Made by a program: the position numbers and the translations under genes. Positions 22,440-33,939 of a stretch of 64,000 nucleotides of DNA are shown piece by piece. The DNA is taken from the NCBI GenBank assembly GCA_002633005.1, contig NMRA01000109.1, positions 148,971 to 212,970 on the forward strand, in the 5' to 3' direction. The notes below the pieces were generated by a model. The model was not told the origin of the DNA. It did no database searches and saw nothing but the letters and a program-made list of their open reading frames with translations. This stretch comes from Phoronis australis. Its lineage: Eukaryota; Phoronida; Phoronidae. Within the stretch, counting starts at the first letter, position 1. Every line of letters starts with the position of its first letter.

Positions 22440-23720
22440 GATGGTGTATGAGTTGGTTATTCGGACGACGGATCATCTAGTCTATGAGATGGAAGTTCAG
22501 AAGACAGAACACCTGGTTGCTCAGATGGCAGCTTCTGGCAGTTGCTCGATTCCTTCTCACAGTGCCATTGGTTGCCTCAAATTGGAGCAAACGTGGAGTG
22601 TGGTTACAGACCATGCGACCATGTGTATGCAGTTCAGACGATTCTCAGCACTCATGCACTCGTGTTCTGTGACCTGGTGTTGTCTGTTGCAGTTGTCAGC
22701 CATCTCCTCCCGATAACAGGCGTGTGTTCAGTAACGCTAGGACCTACGATAGGACCTAGCTGAAATCTAGCTAAACCTACGTGTTTTCACTTAAAATACA
22801 CGGCAATATCTCACCTAATCTCGCGAAGACGTGTTTCTAGCAAGGTCCTAGCGTTATTGAACGGGAGGCTGGTCTCTCTTTTTGTAACAACGTCTGGGTC
22901 TAGGACATATGGATTTAAAAGGTCTGGGCGGCAAGGCACACTTTGTTTTCAATATGTCACAAATGCTACAATGTCTAGGGATGTATCCATTTGCCAGTGG
23001 ATTGTTCACTTATGTTGAGAGTTCCAAGCATACATTTTTGCACTTGTTGAGGATCAAGTTAATAGTCTCGACTGCTCTTTTATGTTCACCACTTTGATTG
23101 ACGATATCTCGGCGATGATGTCATGTGCTGTCGGTAAAACTCGTGAACTGTTGAACTGAGGCCCATTATCAGAAAACAAGACAAGCTTGTTGACTGTCTC
23201 AGTGTTGTTCACATTGCGTGTCACAATGCAAACCCCAAAATATCTCACCACTAGATGTCAAGTTTGTTGCTTGTAGTGGAAGAAGTCAAAGCCAGCACTT
23301 GACCACGCTCTGTCTGGAAACTGTGTCCCAGCTGCTGCGTAATGCTGCTTCTCTGAAGTATGTGTTTGGTGAAAAAAACAAGCGTGCATAAGAAAGCGCA
23401 ATTTGACTTTTTTGGGGTATACGTATTATTTTTCACTATAGTCGCCGTTTTGCCTTGATCCAAGCCACGTAGTGTTGACCCTCGAAACGACAATACATAT
23501 ATGACTTTATACGAGTGGAAGCGAACCGCCTATGTCGGGTAATTTCAACTTGCTGCCACCATCGCATACGAAAATGAATGTCTCTCAATGGTTGTTGTGG
23601 GAATTCGTGTGGGAATTCAGTGGCATTATTCTTGACTGCAGTCACCCATGAATCAAACAATTGATCTGTATCTCTCCTCCTGTGACACCAGAATTCGTCT
23701 CGTAGCATGAGTTGAGGATC
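22440..23720 (-). pseudogene. Ty3/gypsy gag-pol remnant
   Basis: Minus-strand frames, in order from 23708 down, give a gag-like segment (FDSWVTAVKNNATE). Then comes an integrase core around 23330-23060, with YFGVCIVTRNVNNTETVNKL, FSDNGPQFNSS (the second acidic residue region) and, after a frameshift, GEHKRAVETI (the third acidic residue region). A C-terminal segment around 22560-22640 reads ATNGTVRRNRA. Protease and reverse transcriptase are absent, so a large internal deletion or chimera has joined gag to integrase. Several stops and frameshifts are present and the copy cannot be active. A small inverted-repeat element (22726-22862) sits inside it. Confidence 0.65.
22726..22862. mobile_element. 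137-bp MITE inside the gypsy remnant
   Basis: The ends GTTCARTAACGCTAGGACCT are inverted with one mismatch, with a second internal pair of related words (ACCTACGTGTTTT / AGACGTGTTTCT). Non-coding. Outside the right end CGGGAGG mirrors CCTCCCG upstream of the left end, so the original repeat may have been longer, with about 13 bp inserted at the left. Confidence 0.65.
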
Positions 23721-24559
23721 TCATGTCCCGAAGTTCTCATCAAATTGCTACAAATTTAGTTTTAAGTTAATTGGATCTCCCTCTACTTTGATTTGAAAGC
23801 AGTGAAATATTTCACGCCTTGGTCCCACTGTGATTGAGAAGCATTCTCATCTTCATTTCATCTGAGTTCTTGAACGCCCGATAGCTTTCAAGTATATTTG
23901 GAAGAGTTATTTCCACTTCTCCCAGGTGTGTGACGGGTTTCCATGATTTAAGTTAATCGGGCGGTTCCACACTTGGGACGTTCATTTGAGGTACAGTTTA
24001 TACTTGTTTTTATTTTTTCACAAACACGTGTATACACAGGAACAGCACAGTCAGATCCTAATTCCTAACACCATGAAGTGATGGGTTAAGGTTCTATTAA
24101 AACCGCTGGTAACAGTTACTGTTGCTTTACTAATGGGTGACTAGAACTCGAGAGGATACAGTCAGTGTAATTTACAGTTATAACCTAACACTTCTAAATA
24201 AAAGTGCTAGCACATTCATTGAATCTATTGACAAGCCAAGAACCGAAAAAGAGCATCATGAATTACCACACTAATCCATACATTTATTTCAGCCACTTAG
24301 AAAACCAGGTAAAAGATATCGTGCATGTTGTTTGTATGGGACTTATTTCTTTTCGGTAGAGTTTCAAAGTATACATTCTTTATACACACTTGTAAATTAG
24401 ACGAAGTCTAGATATGAACAAATTCCACACACCCTTGTAATTTTTGTATTAATTGAAGCGTTAACGTAACTTGCTGTAATACAGGTTATGATGAACTCAC
24501 TCCGTTTCAGGTACAATCAACTTCGTATTTTTGCTTGGACTGTCAAATTACATGTACAC
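23721..24559. other. No supported gene; duplicated intron words
   Basis: GACTAGAAC, then GAGAG.ATACAGTCAGTGTAATTTACAGT near 24130-24180, repeats text at about 22205-22255. So part of this stretch is another copy of intron DNA from the micro-exon region. CATTTATTTCAG at 24281-24292 looks like an acceptor, but the following 16 nt contain a phase-1 stop. Confidence 0.4.
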
Positions 24560-25089
24560 TCAGTTCTGCACACTTCCCAATGACCTAGAGCGAACCAATG
24601 TAACGTAGGTGAAATCCGTATTAATGCCGCACAGAATTTTTCAATTTTTGATGTTTACCTGGTCCAGCTTGAACATGTGTATAGACATTCTAGTCGGACT
24701 AGTTTCGTTAACATTAGGTAGAAACCAGTAGTGCTTCCTAAACTTTAGTAAACGATGTTAGGCAAAAAACTCAAATGACGTCACCATGCTTTGGCCATTG
24801 GTGCAGGTGTTTTTCTTCGACATGAAAATTATTACGGTCATATTGTTTCCATAATCAACTTGCAGTCAATTCCCAAAATTTCTCCTTTTTTCATATATTG
24901 TGTCTCATGTCTTTCATTTTGTAGTAAGAACGGTTCTACATAGGGATTGTTAGAGGATGCTTATGTTATACGTAGGTTGATGGATTTACTGAAAATTGCA
25001 CTTATCACAATGACAAATGTATACGGCACTTAATACACATGCAATCTTTAGATATTTTTAACAAAACAATTCTGAATCTATGATTTACA

Positions 25090-25113
25090 GGTACTCAAAG
25101 AGGTACTACCAAG
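25090..25113 (+). CDS. Candidate 24-nt micro-exon (GTQRGTTK)
   Basis: Acceptor TATGATTTACAG, donor GTGAGT. Phase-1 reading: (G)GT, TQRGTTK, then G. It is very close to the 21661 exon with conservative changes (K to R, P to T), as expected for a selected repeat peptide. Confidence 0.6.
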
Positions 25114-26398
25114 GGTGAGTGCTTAATACCAATTGTTTCTTAATAAAAACGACCAAACTCTAAGAGAGAACGCATCAATATAAACTTAAATAATCCATGC
25201 CAAATTCAACGTTTTTCTAAATAATTCTGTCTGAACTTATTTGTAAGTATCACAAAAAGATCATATAGCAAGTCAACATGAAATTGTGTTACAATGAACT
25301 TTTATAAAATACTTTCAACTACGAATTACGATACTGCTAAGTGCGAAGGAAACGTGTACTCAATCTACTCCCTGGAGATGAAAGAAAAAACACGACTTTA
25401 CGCACCGTATATAATTGTGACTTTCTGTACACACGAAAATCAACGCAAGTCCAGCAGAAATTTCCTCTTTTCGTTTCTTCTCAGTCACTGTGCACTCTCA
25501 ATGTTAACATTTTTGCACATGTTTAATCATATTGGCAAGCCTGGAACAGAAAAAGAAGTATCATACTTTACCACACCAATCCACATGTTTTTGTCGGTCA
25601 TTGAGAGAAACACGTGAAAAATAGCGTGCATCCCGTTTATATGGCACTAATTTCAGTTCGGTAGAGTTTCAAATCGTTCATTATTTATATGCACTTTTGA
25701 CTTAGACACAGTCTAGGTATGGACAAATTCTACACTTTATGGTAGTTTTGGTAGTAACCGAATCGTTAACGTAGTTGTTGTAACGTTGGTGATGATCAGT
25801 TCACTGAGTTTTAGATTCAGTCAACTATGTGTCTTTGCTTGGACTTTATTTTACAGTTTGAAATATGACTCAGTTCTTCACAGTTCCCTATGACGAGGGG
25901 CGATACAGTGTAACGTACGGGATATTCAGATCAATTATTCACAGAATATTATCATTTTCTCAATGTTTACTTCGTCCAGCTTGAACATGCACGTAGACAA
26001 TCACGTTGGACTGGATTCGTTAACTTGAGCTCGGAACCAACACTGGGTCCTAGATATGAATGACGATGTTGGACAGAAAAATCCAAATGACGTCACTATC
26101 CTTTGGTCACTCTTACAGGTGTTTTTGTTCTCCACGAAACGTATTGCGGCATCGTTGTTTTCATAACTGATTTGGAATAATTTCCCTGCATGACACCTCT
26201 TTTCATATGATGTGTCACATTCTGCAGTGTAAACTGAGTTCACATTGGGATTGGTAGAGATTGCTAACACCACCGTGGGTTGCTGGAATTACTCAACAGT
26301 CCACTTGTCACAATGACAAATTATACACCACAATTACTAAAAATGCAATGTTTAGAAATATTTAACAGAACAATTAATTCTTTATCTATGATTTACAG

Positions 26399-26422
26399 GT
26401 ACTCAAATAGATCCTGCCACGG
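26399..26422 (+). CDS. Candidate 24-nt micro-exon (GTQIDPAT)
   Basis: Acceptor TATGATTTACAG, donor GTGAGT. Phase-1 reading: (G)GT, TQIDPAT, then G. Splice signals are as strong as in the 25090 exon, but the second half of the peptide has diverged. Confidence 0.55.
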
Positions 26423-27180
26423 GTGAGTATTTAATATTGCACTGTCTCTCAATTAAAACGACCAAATAGAAAATGAGAATTCATCAATAAAATCTTGAAT
26501 AATTCTTATCAGATTCAACTTATTTCTGGATAATACTGTCTGCACTCAGGTATCACAAAAAGTACATGACACAACACAACTTGAAATTTTCTTTGCATTG
26601 AGGTTTCAGAAAATTCCTCAGCTACCAATTACTGGTAATATACAGTACTGCTAAAGTCTCTTCCAAATGTTATCTTACGCACTTCATGAAGCGCCTTCGA
26701 ATCAACAAAATTAGAGTGAAGTTGTTCAATCTCCTCCTTTCGAATGAAAGAAAAACAGGAAGTTACACACGGTATATAATTCTACACACTACACACTGCA
26801 CAAATAAAACAGGACGAGTTCCGCGGACGCTTCCTCGTTTCTTTCCTTTTAAATCTTCGTACACAGTCTATGCTGACATTCCTTAACATCTCTTAAATGA
26901 ATTGACAAGCCTGGTACAAAAAGGTTGCCATATTTAACCACAGCAATTGATACATTTTGTTTGCCAGTTAGAAATTCAAGTGAAATATAACGTAAAGTCC
27001 GCATGTATGGCACTTATTTCTGTTGGGTAGAGTTTCAAAATGTGCGTTTGTATCCTAAATAAAGTCTAAGTATGGACAAAATCTACATTCTGTAGTAGTT
27101 TCCATAGTAATTGAAGCTTTAATGTTAATAGTGAAACGCAGGATCTGAGTGACATCAGTGCCAAATTTTAAAGAACATGG

Positions 27181-27983
27181 GGTTGTTTTTACGCTCCCTC
27201 GACCGCCACGACTACTTCGACCCACGACCCCTCAACCCACGATCCCATCGACCCAAGGCCCACAACCCCATCGACCTTGTCCACACAAGCTAGACTAGAT
27301 TTGAAGACAGAACAAGTACTGACTGGCAACGAGTCTTTTTCTGATTTATTACAATTGAGAGTCGAATCTGCAAGTTTGAGATTCAAAAACATAAAAAACG
27401 CGACAAAATATTATCAAAGACCTACCAACGTAATAGATGACGTTCCCGGCTAGGTGTAATAGTCTCGTCTGCTGTTCAGTGGTTTTCAGGCTCAAGCTTT
27501 TTTGGAGAGTGCGAGGAACTGGCGGATATGTAATTTCTTCAGAAAATACAGTTTGAAAAAATAAACGGTTAACTAAAAGTATGTCAACGTTACATGGCGT
27601 ATGTTGTAAACCAGCACAAAACAGAGAAATTATGCCCTCTCACGTTAACGTGATCTCTTCCTAAGTGTAGTAGAACAGGGTCATTGGTAGCCGCTAGTGG
27701 ACCTATTTCCGTGACAACAGTGGCACACCCACAACTCTTTATTTCAGAGTTCTCAAGCAATTTTCTGTTTTAAAGCACCTGGCTTAAGCCAGAGCAGATT
27801 CGCGTATAAGTAAGTGTTATGCTAAAGTCATTCAGCTACGTAACATGATTATGAAATGTGTAAAAAGCGCAAAACCAACCTATTGCCACAGATAATGGGT
27901 CAAAGGGGGGTTGTTGGTCCTGGTAGGCGAAGTGGGTCGAGGGGGTCTTGGAGTGTGGGGGTCTACGGGGCTTTGGAGCAATT
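27181..27983 (+). mobile_element. TIR element E1 (about 0.8 kb)
   Basis: The left end is C-rich (CGACCCACGACCCC-like repeats after GGTTGTTTTTA). The right end is G-rich (GGGTCGAGGGGGT repeats ending CTTTGGAGCAATT). The ends are inverted forms of the terminus seen more clearly at 31944 (GATTGTTCTAGAACCCCC). The interior at 27411-27560 is homologous, in reverse orientation, to 52747-52880 in the long copy. No transposase is encoded, so it is non-autonomous. Confidence 0.65.
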
Positions 27984-27989
27984 GAAACT

Positions 27990-28900
27990 TTTGTGCTGAT
28001 ATACCTTCATCTATTGTCTGCAAAATTCCCAGTGTAAGCACTGGAACCTCTACTTTCCCATCTATTTGGAAGCGTGCCAGAGTCATTCATCTCTTTAAGA
28101 AGGGAGTCTTAATGACTGTCATACTGATCTCAATTCTTCCTTCACTCTCTAAAAGTCTGTTGAGGAACATGCACAATCACATTTTGTACCTTTTGCTGAC
28201 CTCAATTTTATTCTAGACTCTGAGTCTGGATATAGTGTCAGACAGCTCTGTTTTCAATATCTAACAACTGGTATCACCGGTTGGATTGTGGCAATTTTGT
28301 GTGGAGTCTTATACCTTGATTTTCGTAAAGCATTAGACCCCGAAGTCCCGACACTGATTTAACCGAACTTTATGGCTGCTCTGACAGATGGTGTGGAGAT
28401 TAATGACTGTCTCTCCTGGAGCTGCCAAATCTTACATGTCTGTTAACAGCTGCGGTATCATTTTTTTAGTCGCGAAGACTTCGACCATTTTAGACACATC
28501 ATGCTCATTAACATTTAATGAATTTTATATTAATCCTACTTTAACTTATTGTTTTCCAATACCGTGTAATATTCCTCATGAAAATATTGATCAAATTGTT
28601 AACTTACAAAAGAGCTGCAAATTTTCTAACTCCATCATTAGATATGTTTAAAGATCTAAGGTGGTTACCATCCCAAAGTTTTCATTTACCATCGGGTACT
28701 TTTCATGTATTTAACTCAATAATTTCAGACATGTCCCTGATGTCCATCAAAGAAATACCCGTGCACCAACCTTTACGAGCTACTATTTACGTATTATTAA
28801 AACTAAATCTTGTCAAACTAATTGAGTTCCGTACCAATCACCATTCAAAATTGTACGTCATTATCCCTTATAAAACCAGTTAAATCTTTTCCTAGTATGT
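27990..28900 (+). pseudogene. LINE reverse-transcriptase fragment, CR1/jockey-like, copy A
   Basis: Plus-strand frames with several breaks give TFPSIWKRARVIHLFKKG, ISILPSLSKSLLRNMHNHIL, SGYSVRQL-like text and (in another frame) LYLDFRKA. These are the motifs running from the N-terminal part of the reverse transcriptase to its first catalytic block. After a gap, YKRAANFLTPSLDMFKDLRW and LPSQ match the region after the catalytic core found in CR1/jockey-type elements. The FADD block is missing. This family differs from the two L1/Tx1-like LINEs in the window. It is inactive. Confidence 0.7.
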
Positions 28901-28969
28901 AAATTTCAATACATTTTAATTTTAATCTAATTTAACAGAACAAATTACTCCTTAATCCATGATTTACAA

Positions 28970-28993
28970 GCACTCGCACAGGTGCTACCTGAG
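28970..28993 (+). pseudogene. Dead micro-exon, copy A
   Basis: The family acceptor TATGATTTACAG reads CATGATTTACAA here, so the AG is lost. The phase-1 reading would hit a TGA, and the donor reads GTGTGT. The flanks match the unit family. Confidence 0.5.
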
Positions 28994-29220
28994 GTGTGTA
29001 TTTAAGAGAATTCGTCAAAATCAATTTGAATAAATCAAGCCAAATTCAGCTAATTTCTAAATAATTATTTCTGAATTTAGGAATCACAAATAGTACATGT
29101 AGCATGTTAACTTGAAATTTTCTTTGCATTGAAGTTTCAAAATTACCTTCAAACTTCTGGAAATGTACGGTACTGCGGACATCCTTTAGAGAACAATTTG
29201 ATTCTTATTCTATTATTCAG

Positions 29221-29235
29221 GTGGAACTCCCAAAG
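29221..29235 (+). CDS. Candidate 15-nt micro-exon (GGTPK), copy A
   Basis: Acceptor ATTCTATTATTCAG, donor GTTGGT (weak, but G at +5). Phase-1 reading: (G)GT, GTPK, then G. It matches the second half of the 24-nt GTQKGTPK exon. The next GT, four bases on, would break the frame. An identical exon occurs in the tandem copy at 31580. Confidence 0.4.
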
Positions 29236-29593
29236 GTTGGTATATAATATAAATCAATCTTCCGTTCCTTAATAAGTTTGACCACATCGAAATAGAGAAT
29301 TTGTTTATATGCACTTTTATTACTATTGCCAAATTAAAAAAAATTCTAAATAATATTCTGTGAAACGAGTTATTACAAAAGTAGGAAGTAGTCTTGATGT
29401 TTTCTTTTTATTGAACTTTAAGAGACGAAATGCCTATCAACCTACAAACTGGTGGAAACTAATCTCAATGTGCACACAATGTTTTAACAGCATAAACTAG
29501 CAGACAAAACACATTTTAATCAGAAAATTATCAATGTGGGAAAAACTCACTCAATTACGAGCCTTGTATACATGTAAATGTGACAAATTTTAG

Positions 29594-30341
29594 GATTATT
29601 CTAGAACCCCCCGCTCCCACACCACACAACCCCTTCGACCCAGTCTTTACCTGTTCGACGTGAGCGCAGACTTGCACGACCAACGGGTATATCCGTACCC
29701 ATGACTAGGTTTTCCATGTTTTTTCGAATTAAAGCAGTCCACCCGACAAGTTTGAATGCCAAAAACAGAAAGAATGCGACACAGTCAAATCAAAGACTCA
29801 CCAACGTTACAAATGTCGTTCAGGCCAGAGTGTAATCACTTCGTCTGCTGCAAAGTGAATCACAGGTGGTGGACGATTGTGAGGAACCGACGAATATGTA
29901 ATTTCTTCAGTAGAGTTTGAAAAGCGATATATGAAGTATATCTTAAAATGTTAAACAATAGAAAGTAAATAATACAAATGTGAATATTGTGTACGTTTAG
30001 GTTAACGTGATCTCTTCCTAAGTGTAGTAGAACAGGGTCATTGGTAGCCGCTAGTGGACCTATTTCCGTGACAACAGTGGCACACCCACAACTCTTTATT
30101 TCAGAGTTCTAAAGCAATTTTCTGTTTTAAAGCACCTGGCTTAAGCCAGAGCAGATTCGCGTGTAAGTAAGTGCTATGCTAAAGTCATTCAGCTACGTAT
30201 CATGATTATGAAATGTGTAAAAAGCGCAAAACCAACCTATTGCCACAGATAATGGGTCAAAGGGGGGGTTGTTGGTCCTGGTAGGCGTCGTGGGTCGAGG
30301 GGGTATTGGAGTGTGGGGGTCTACGGGGCTTTGGAACAATT
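29594..30341 (+). mobile_element. Chimeric TIR element (left half E2-type, right half E1-type)
   Basis: It begins GATTATTCTAGAACCCCC and ends TTGGAACAATTC. Its left part (to 30000) is nearly identical to the left part of E2 (31944-32354) and clearly different from E1's. Its right part (from 30001) is nearly identical to E1 (27644-27983) and different from E2's. That is the product expected from unequal crossing-over between E1 and E2 within their shared GTTAACGTGATCTCTTCCTA segment. Confidence 0.8.
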
Positions 30342-30344
30342 CAA

Positions 30345-31260
30345 ACTTTTGTGCTGATATACCTTCATCTATTGTCTGCAAAATTCCCAGTGTAAGCACT
30401 GAAACCTCTACTTTCCCATCTATTTGGAAGCGTGCCAGAGTCATTCATCTCTTTAAGAAGGGAGTCTCAATGACTGTCATACTGATCTCAATTCTTCCTT
30501 CACTCTCTAAAAGTCTGTTGAGGAACATGCACAATCACATTTTGTACCTTTTGCTGACCTCAATTTTATTCTAGACTCTGAGTCTGGATATAGTGTCAGA
30601 CAGCTCTGACTTCAATATCTAACAACTGGTATCACCGGTTGGATTGTGGCAATTTTGTGTGGAGTCTTATACCTTGATTTTCGTAAAGCATTAGACCCCG
30701 AAGTCCCGACACTGATTTAACCGAACTTTATGGCTGCTCTGACAGATGGTGTGGAGATTAGTGACTGTCTCTCCTGGACTGCCAAATCTTACATGTCTGT
30801 TAACAGCTGCAGTATCATTTTTTTAGTCGAGAAGACTTCGACCATTTTAGACACATCATCCTCATTAACATTTAATGAATTTTATATTAATCCTACTTTA
30901 ACTTATTGTTGTCCAATACCGTGTAATATTCCTCATGAAACTATTGATCAAATTGTTAACTTACAAAAGAGCTGCAAATTTTCTAACTCCATCATTAGAT
31001 ATGTTTAAAGATCTAAGGTGGTTACCATCCCAAAGTTTTCATTTACCATCGGGTACTTTTCATGTATTTAACTCAATAATTTCAGACATGTCCCTGATGT
31101 CCATCAAAGAAATACCCGTGCACCAACCTTTACGAGCTACTATTTACGTACTATTAAAACTAAATCTTGTCAAACTAATTGAGTTCCGTACCAATCACCA
31201 TTCAAAATTGTACGTCATTATCCCTTATAAAACCAGTTAAATCTTTTCCTAGTATGTAAA
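30345..31260 (+). pseudogene. LINE reverse-transcriptase fragment, copy B
   Basis: Duplicate of the fragment at 27990, with the same words (SIWKRARVIHLFKKG, LDMFKDLRWLPSQ), the same breaks and a few substitutions. It arose by the tandem duplication rather than by a second insertion. Confidence 0.7.
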
Positions 31261-31326
31261 TTTCAACACATTTTAATTTTAATCTAATTTAACAGAACAA
31301 ATTACTCCTTAATCCATGATTTACAA

Positions 31327-31350
31327 GCACTCGCACAGGTGCTACCTGAG
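31327..31350 (+). pseudogene. Dead micro-exon, copy B
   Basis: Tandem copy of the dead exon at 28970 with the same lost acceptor and the same internal TGA. The exon was therefore already dead before the duplication. Confidence 0.5.
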
Positions 31351-31579
31351 GTGTGTATTTAAGAGAATTCGTCAAAATCAATTTGAATAAATCTAGCCAA
31401 ATTCAGCTAATTTCTAAATAATTATTTCTGAATTTAGGAATCACAAATAGTACATGTAGCATGTTAACTTGAAATTTTCTTTGCATTGAAGTTTCAAAAT
31501 TACCTTCAAACTTCTGGAAATGTACGGTACTGCGGACATCCTTTGCAGAATAATTTGATTCTTATTCTATGATTTTCAG

Positions 31580-31594
31580 GTGGAACTCCCAAAG
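31580..31594 (+). CDS. Candidate 15-nt micro-exon (GGTPK), copy B
   Basis: Identical to the 29221 exon, with the better acceptor CTATGATTTTCAG and the same GTTGGT donor. If copies A and B are both spliced, the protein gains one more GGTPK step. Confidence 0.4.
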
Positions 31595-31943
31595 GTTGGT
31601 ATATAATATAAATCAATCTTCCGTTCCTTAATAAGTTTGACCACAACGAAATAGAGAATTTGTTATTATGTACTTTTATTACTATTGCCAAATTCAACAA
31701 AATTCTAAATAATATTCTGTGAAACGAGTTATTACAAAAGTAGGAAGTAGTCTTGATGTTTTCTTTTTATTGAACTTTAAGAGACGAAATGCCTATCAAC
31801 CTACAAACTGGTGGAAACTAATCTCAATGTGAACACAATGTTTTAACAGCATAAACTATCAGACAAAACACAGAAAATTATCAATGTGGGAAAAACTCAC
31901 TCAATTACGAGCCTTGTATACATGTAAATGTGACAAATTTTAG

Positions 31944-32703
31944 GATTGTTCTAGAACCCCCCCCCCGCTCCCACACCACACGACCCCTTCGACCCAGTCT
32001 TTACCTGTTCGACGTGAGCGCTGACTTGCACGACCAACGGGTAGATCCGTACCCATGACTAGGTTTTCCATGTTTTTTCCAATTAAAGCAGTCCATCCGA
32101 CAAGTTTGAACGCCAAAAACAGAAAGATTGCGACCCAGTTAAATCAAAGACCCACCACCGTTACAAATGTCGTTCCGGCCAGAGTGTAATCACTTCGTCT
32201 GCTGCAAAGTGAATCACAGGTGGTGGACGATTGTGAGGAACCGACGAATATGTAATTTCTTCAGTAGAGTTTGAAAAGCGATATATGAAGTATATTTTAA
32301 AGTGTTAAACAATAGAAAGCAAATAATACAAATGTGAATATTGTGTACGTTCAGGTTAACGTGATCTCTTCCTAAGTCTAGTAGAACAGGGCCATCGGTA
32401 ACAGCTCGTGGAACTATTTCAGTGACAACGATAGCAGGCTAACAATCCACTATCTCAGATCACGATATCACGCCATTTTCTGTTTTAACCACCAGAATGA
32501 AGCAGATTTGTGTTTAGGAATGTCTTATGGGGAAGTCATTCAGCGACGTAATGTGATTGTGCAATGTGTAGATAGCGCCAAGATACATCTATTGGCACCG
32601 GTCGTTTGTCGAGGGGTTTATGGGTCATGAGGGTTGTGGGTGGAGGGGATCTGGGGTGGAGGGGATCATGGGGTGTTGGGATCAAGGGGATTTTAGAACA
32701 ATC
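31944..32703 (+). mobile_element. TIR element E2 (760 bp)
   Basis: The best-preserved ends of this family: GATTGTTCTAGAACCCCC on the left and GGGGATTTTAGAACAATC on the right, inverted with a few mismatches. Inside each lie short C-rich (left) or G-rich (right) sub-repeats built on CGACCC / GGGTCGA. No open frame of note. Not assigned to a known superfamily. Confidence 0.75.
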
Positions 32704-32924
32704 TCAAATTAAATTTAACATGCATTGTGAACGTAAAGAGCGTGACAGTTCCTCTTTTCGTCTGATCTCAGCCCTGTGCATTTTAAAGGAGAATGCCACC
32801 CGATTAAATTAGTTTTGTTACCGTCTTAATCGGTCTGTATCCACCTTACATTCGCATGCCGTCGATCTCACCTCGCCCAAAATTATCGCGACGTCAGGGG
32901 TTCTTCAGTTGCCTGTGTGCCACT

Positions 32925-33095
32925 ATGGTGTGGTGTGTCGTTCCCGCTTGTGCAAACCTTGAAGTTGCGAAGAAAGCGGTATATCATTTTTGATTTCCTC
33001 GGGAATAAAGATGCTTCAGACGTAGCACTGGGCTATAAAGAACGAAACGTACATATGCGATGTATGATGCCGTGAAATAGATTCTTTGTTTTCGT
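32925..33095 (+). pseudogene. THAP-domain start of the TTAA element's transposase
   Basis: MVWCVVPACANLEVAKKAVY, then HF, an in-frame stop, FPRE, and in another frame KDASDV matches the start of a THAP zinc-binding domain. That start has C-x4-C after the initial Met, then the HRFP-like segment and the K..W region. Stops and frameshifts follow within 40 codons. THAP domains bind the ends of P-type and Kolobok transposons. Its place just inside the left end fits a 5' transposase exon. Dead copy. Confidence 0.6.
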
Positions 33096-33939
33096 CCAGC
33101 ATTGTTGTGTTTGAAAATGATTTTTTCTACCCAAACCAAAGTTTTTTATCAAACTGAAACAAAAAATGTAAATTAATTATTAATTATTTCGTATTGCTTC
33201 AGGATTGTTCGTGAGTGCAAATGTTATTAAGAAATCAACAATGAATAGATCATACTGCGTTACCGGGCTTCAGATACAATAAAACTGATTGACCGCCGTG
33301 TTAGCGCATGCTAGTTCAGTGTTTGCTGACAGAAAGCTGCTGTGAAAGTAGAACTCGATTTTACATGCTATGATCAGATGTTAGAGAAATATATATATGG
33401 GTGTATATATATATAATCCTTTTCCCTGTAAGGGTCTGTGGAAGTGGATCTTGACTTCGTGGCCCCCGGCGAGTAGGAAGATTTGTAATTTCGCGGCGAA
33501 TTCACCACAGTAATCACGCAAACATTACTTCTTTGGTTCACTAGTCTAGTCTTTTCGTGACTGAAAGTTTAGTTTTCAAATGTCACAGCCGAGAAATCCA
33601 ACTGCTTTATGTTCGTAATGTCTCCAGTCCAACTGCGACGAGCCTGCTAGGTACATGTATACAGATGTATGAGCCACTGGGTTATAACGAGCGTTTTGTG
33701 TTTATCACAGAAAAATAATACGCGCGGCTATGTTTTTCTTTCTGTATTTCACGGAAGATTCCTATTGTTAATGTTTATATATATTTATTCAATAACTAGG
33801 ACCCCATCCTTGTTACAATCAAATCATCACATAAAATAAAGGTAAGTGTCAAACACTAGAAGTAAATCGAGTTCTTCGTTTGAATGCGAAATGAACATAT
33901 TTACATGTTGACCATATAAGATCTTTTTCCTCCATAGTC

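Larger units (their letters stand above)
24560..27170 (+). repeat. Two long micro-exon units
   Basis: Two copies of about 1.3 kb share the full order: TTTACCTGGTCCAGCTTGAACATG, GTCGGACTAG.TTCGTTAA, AAATGACGTCAC.AT.CTTTGG, CATAAT.A.CTTG, GGGATTG.TAGAG, CACTTATCACAATGACAAAT, the acceptor region, the exon, AAAACGACCAAA and GTCAACATGAAA. These are the best preserved and longest units. Partial versions occur near 10.0, 13.9, 38.7 and 46.2 kb. Confidence 0.65.
27644..32354. repeat. 2.36-kb tandem duplication
   Basis: 27644-30000 is repeated almost unchanged at 30001-32354. Both begin GTTAACGTGATCTCTTCCTA, and a third, clearly diverged version of that start lies at 32355. Each unit holds the right half of a TIR element, a decayed LINE reverse-transcriptase fragment, a dead micro-exon, a 15-nt micro-exon and the left half of a TIR element. 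Differences are few; one is a deletion of about 9-10 bp near 31870 relative to 29520. The event is much younger than the decay of the sequences inside it. Confidence 0.9.

Noticed and set aside
24293-24308. A 16-nt exon between CATTTATTTCAG and GTAAAA.
   Set aside because: Stop in phase 1, length not divisible by three, and matching positions in the related units (25.6, 26.95 kb) have no splice sites.
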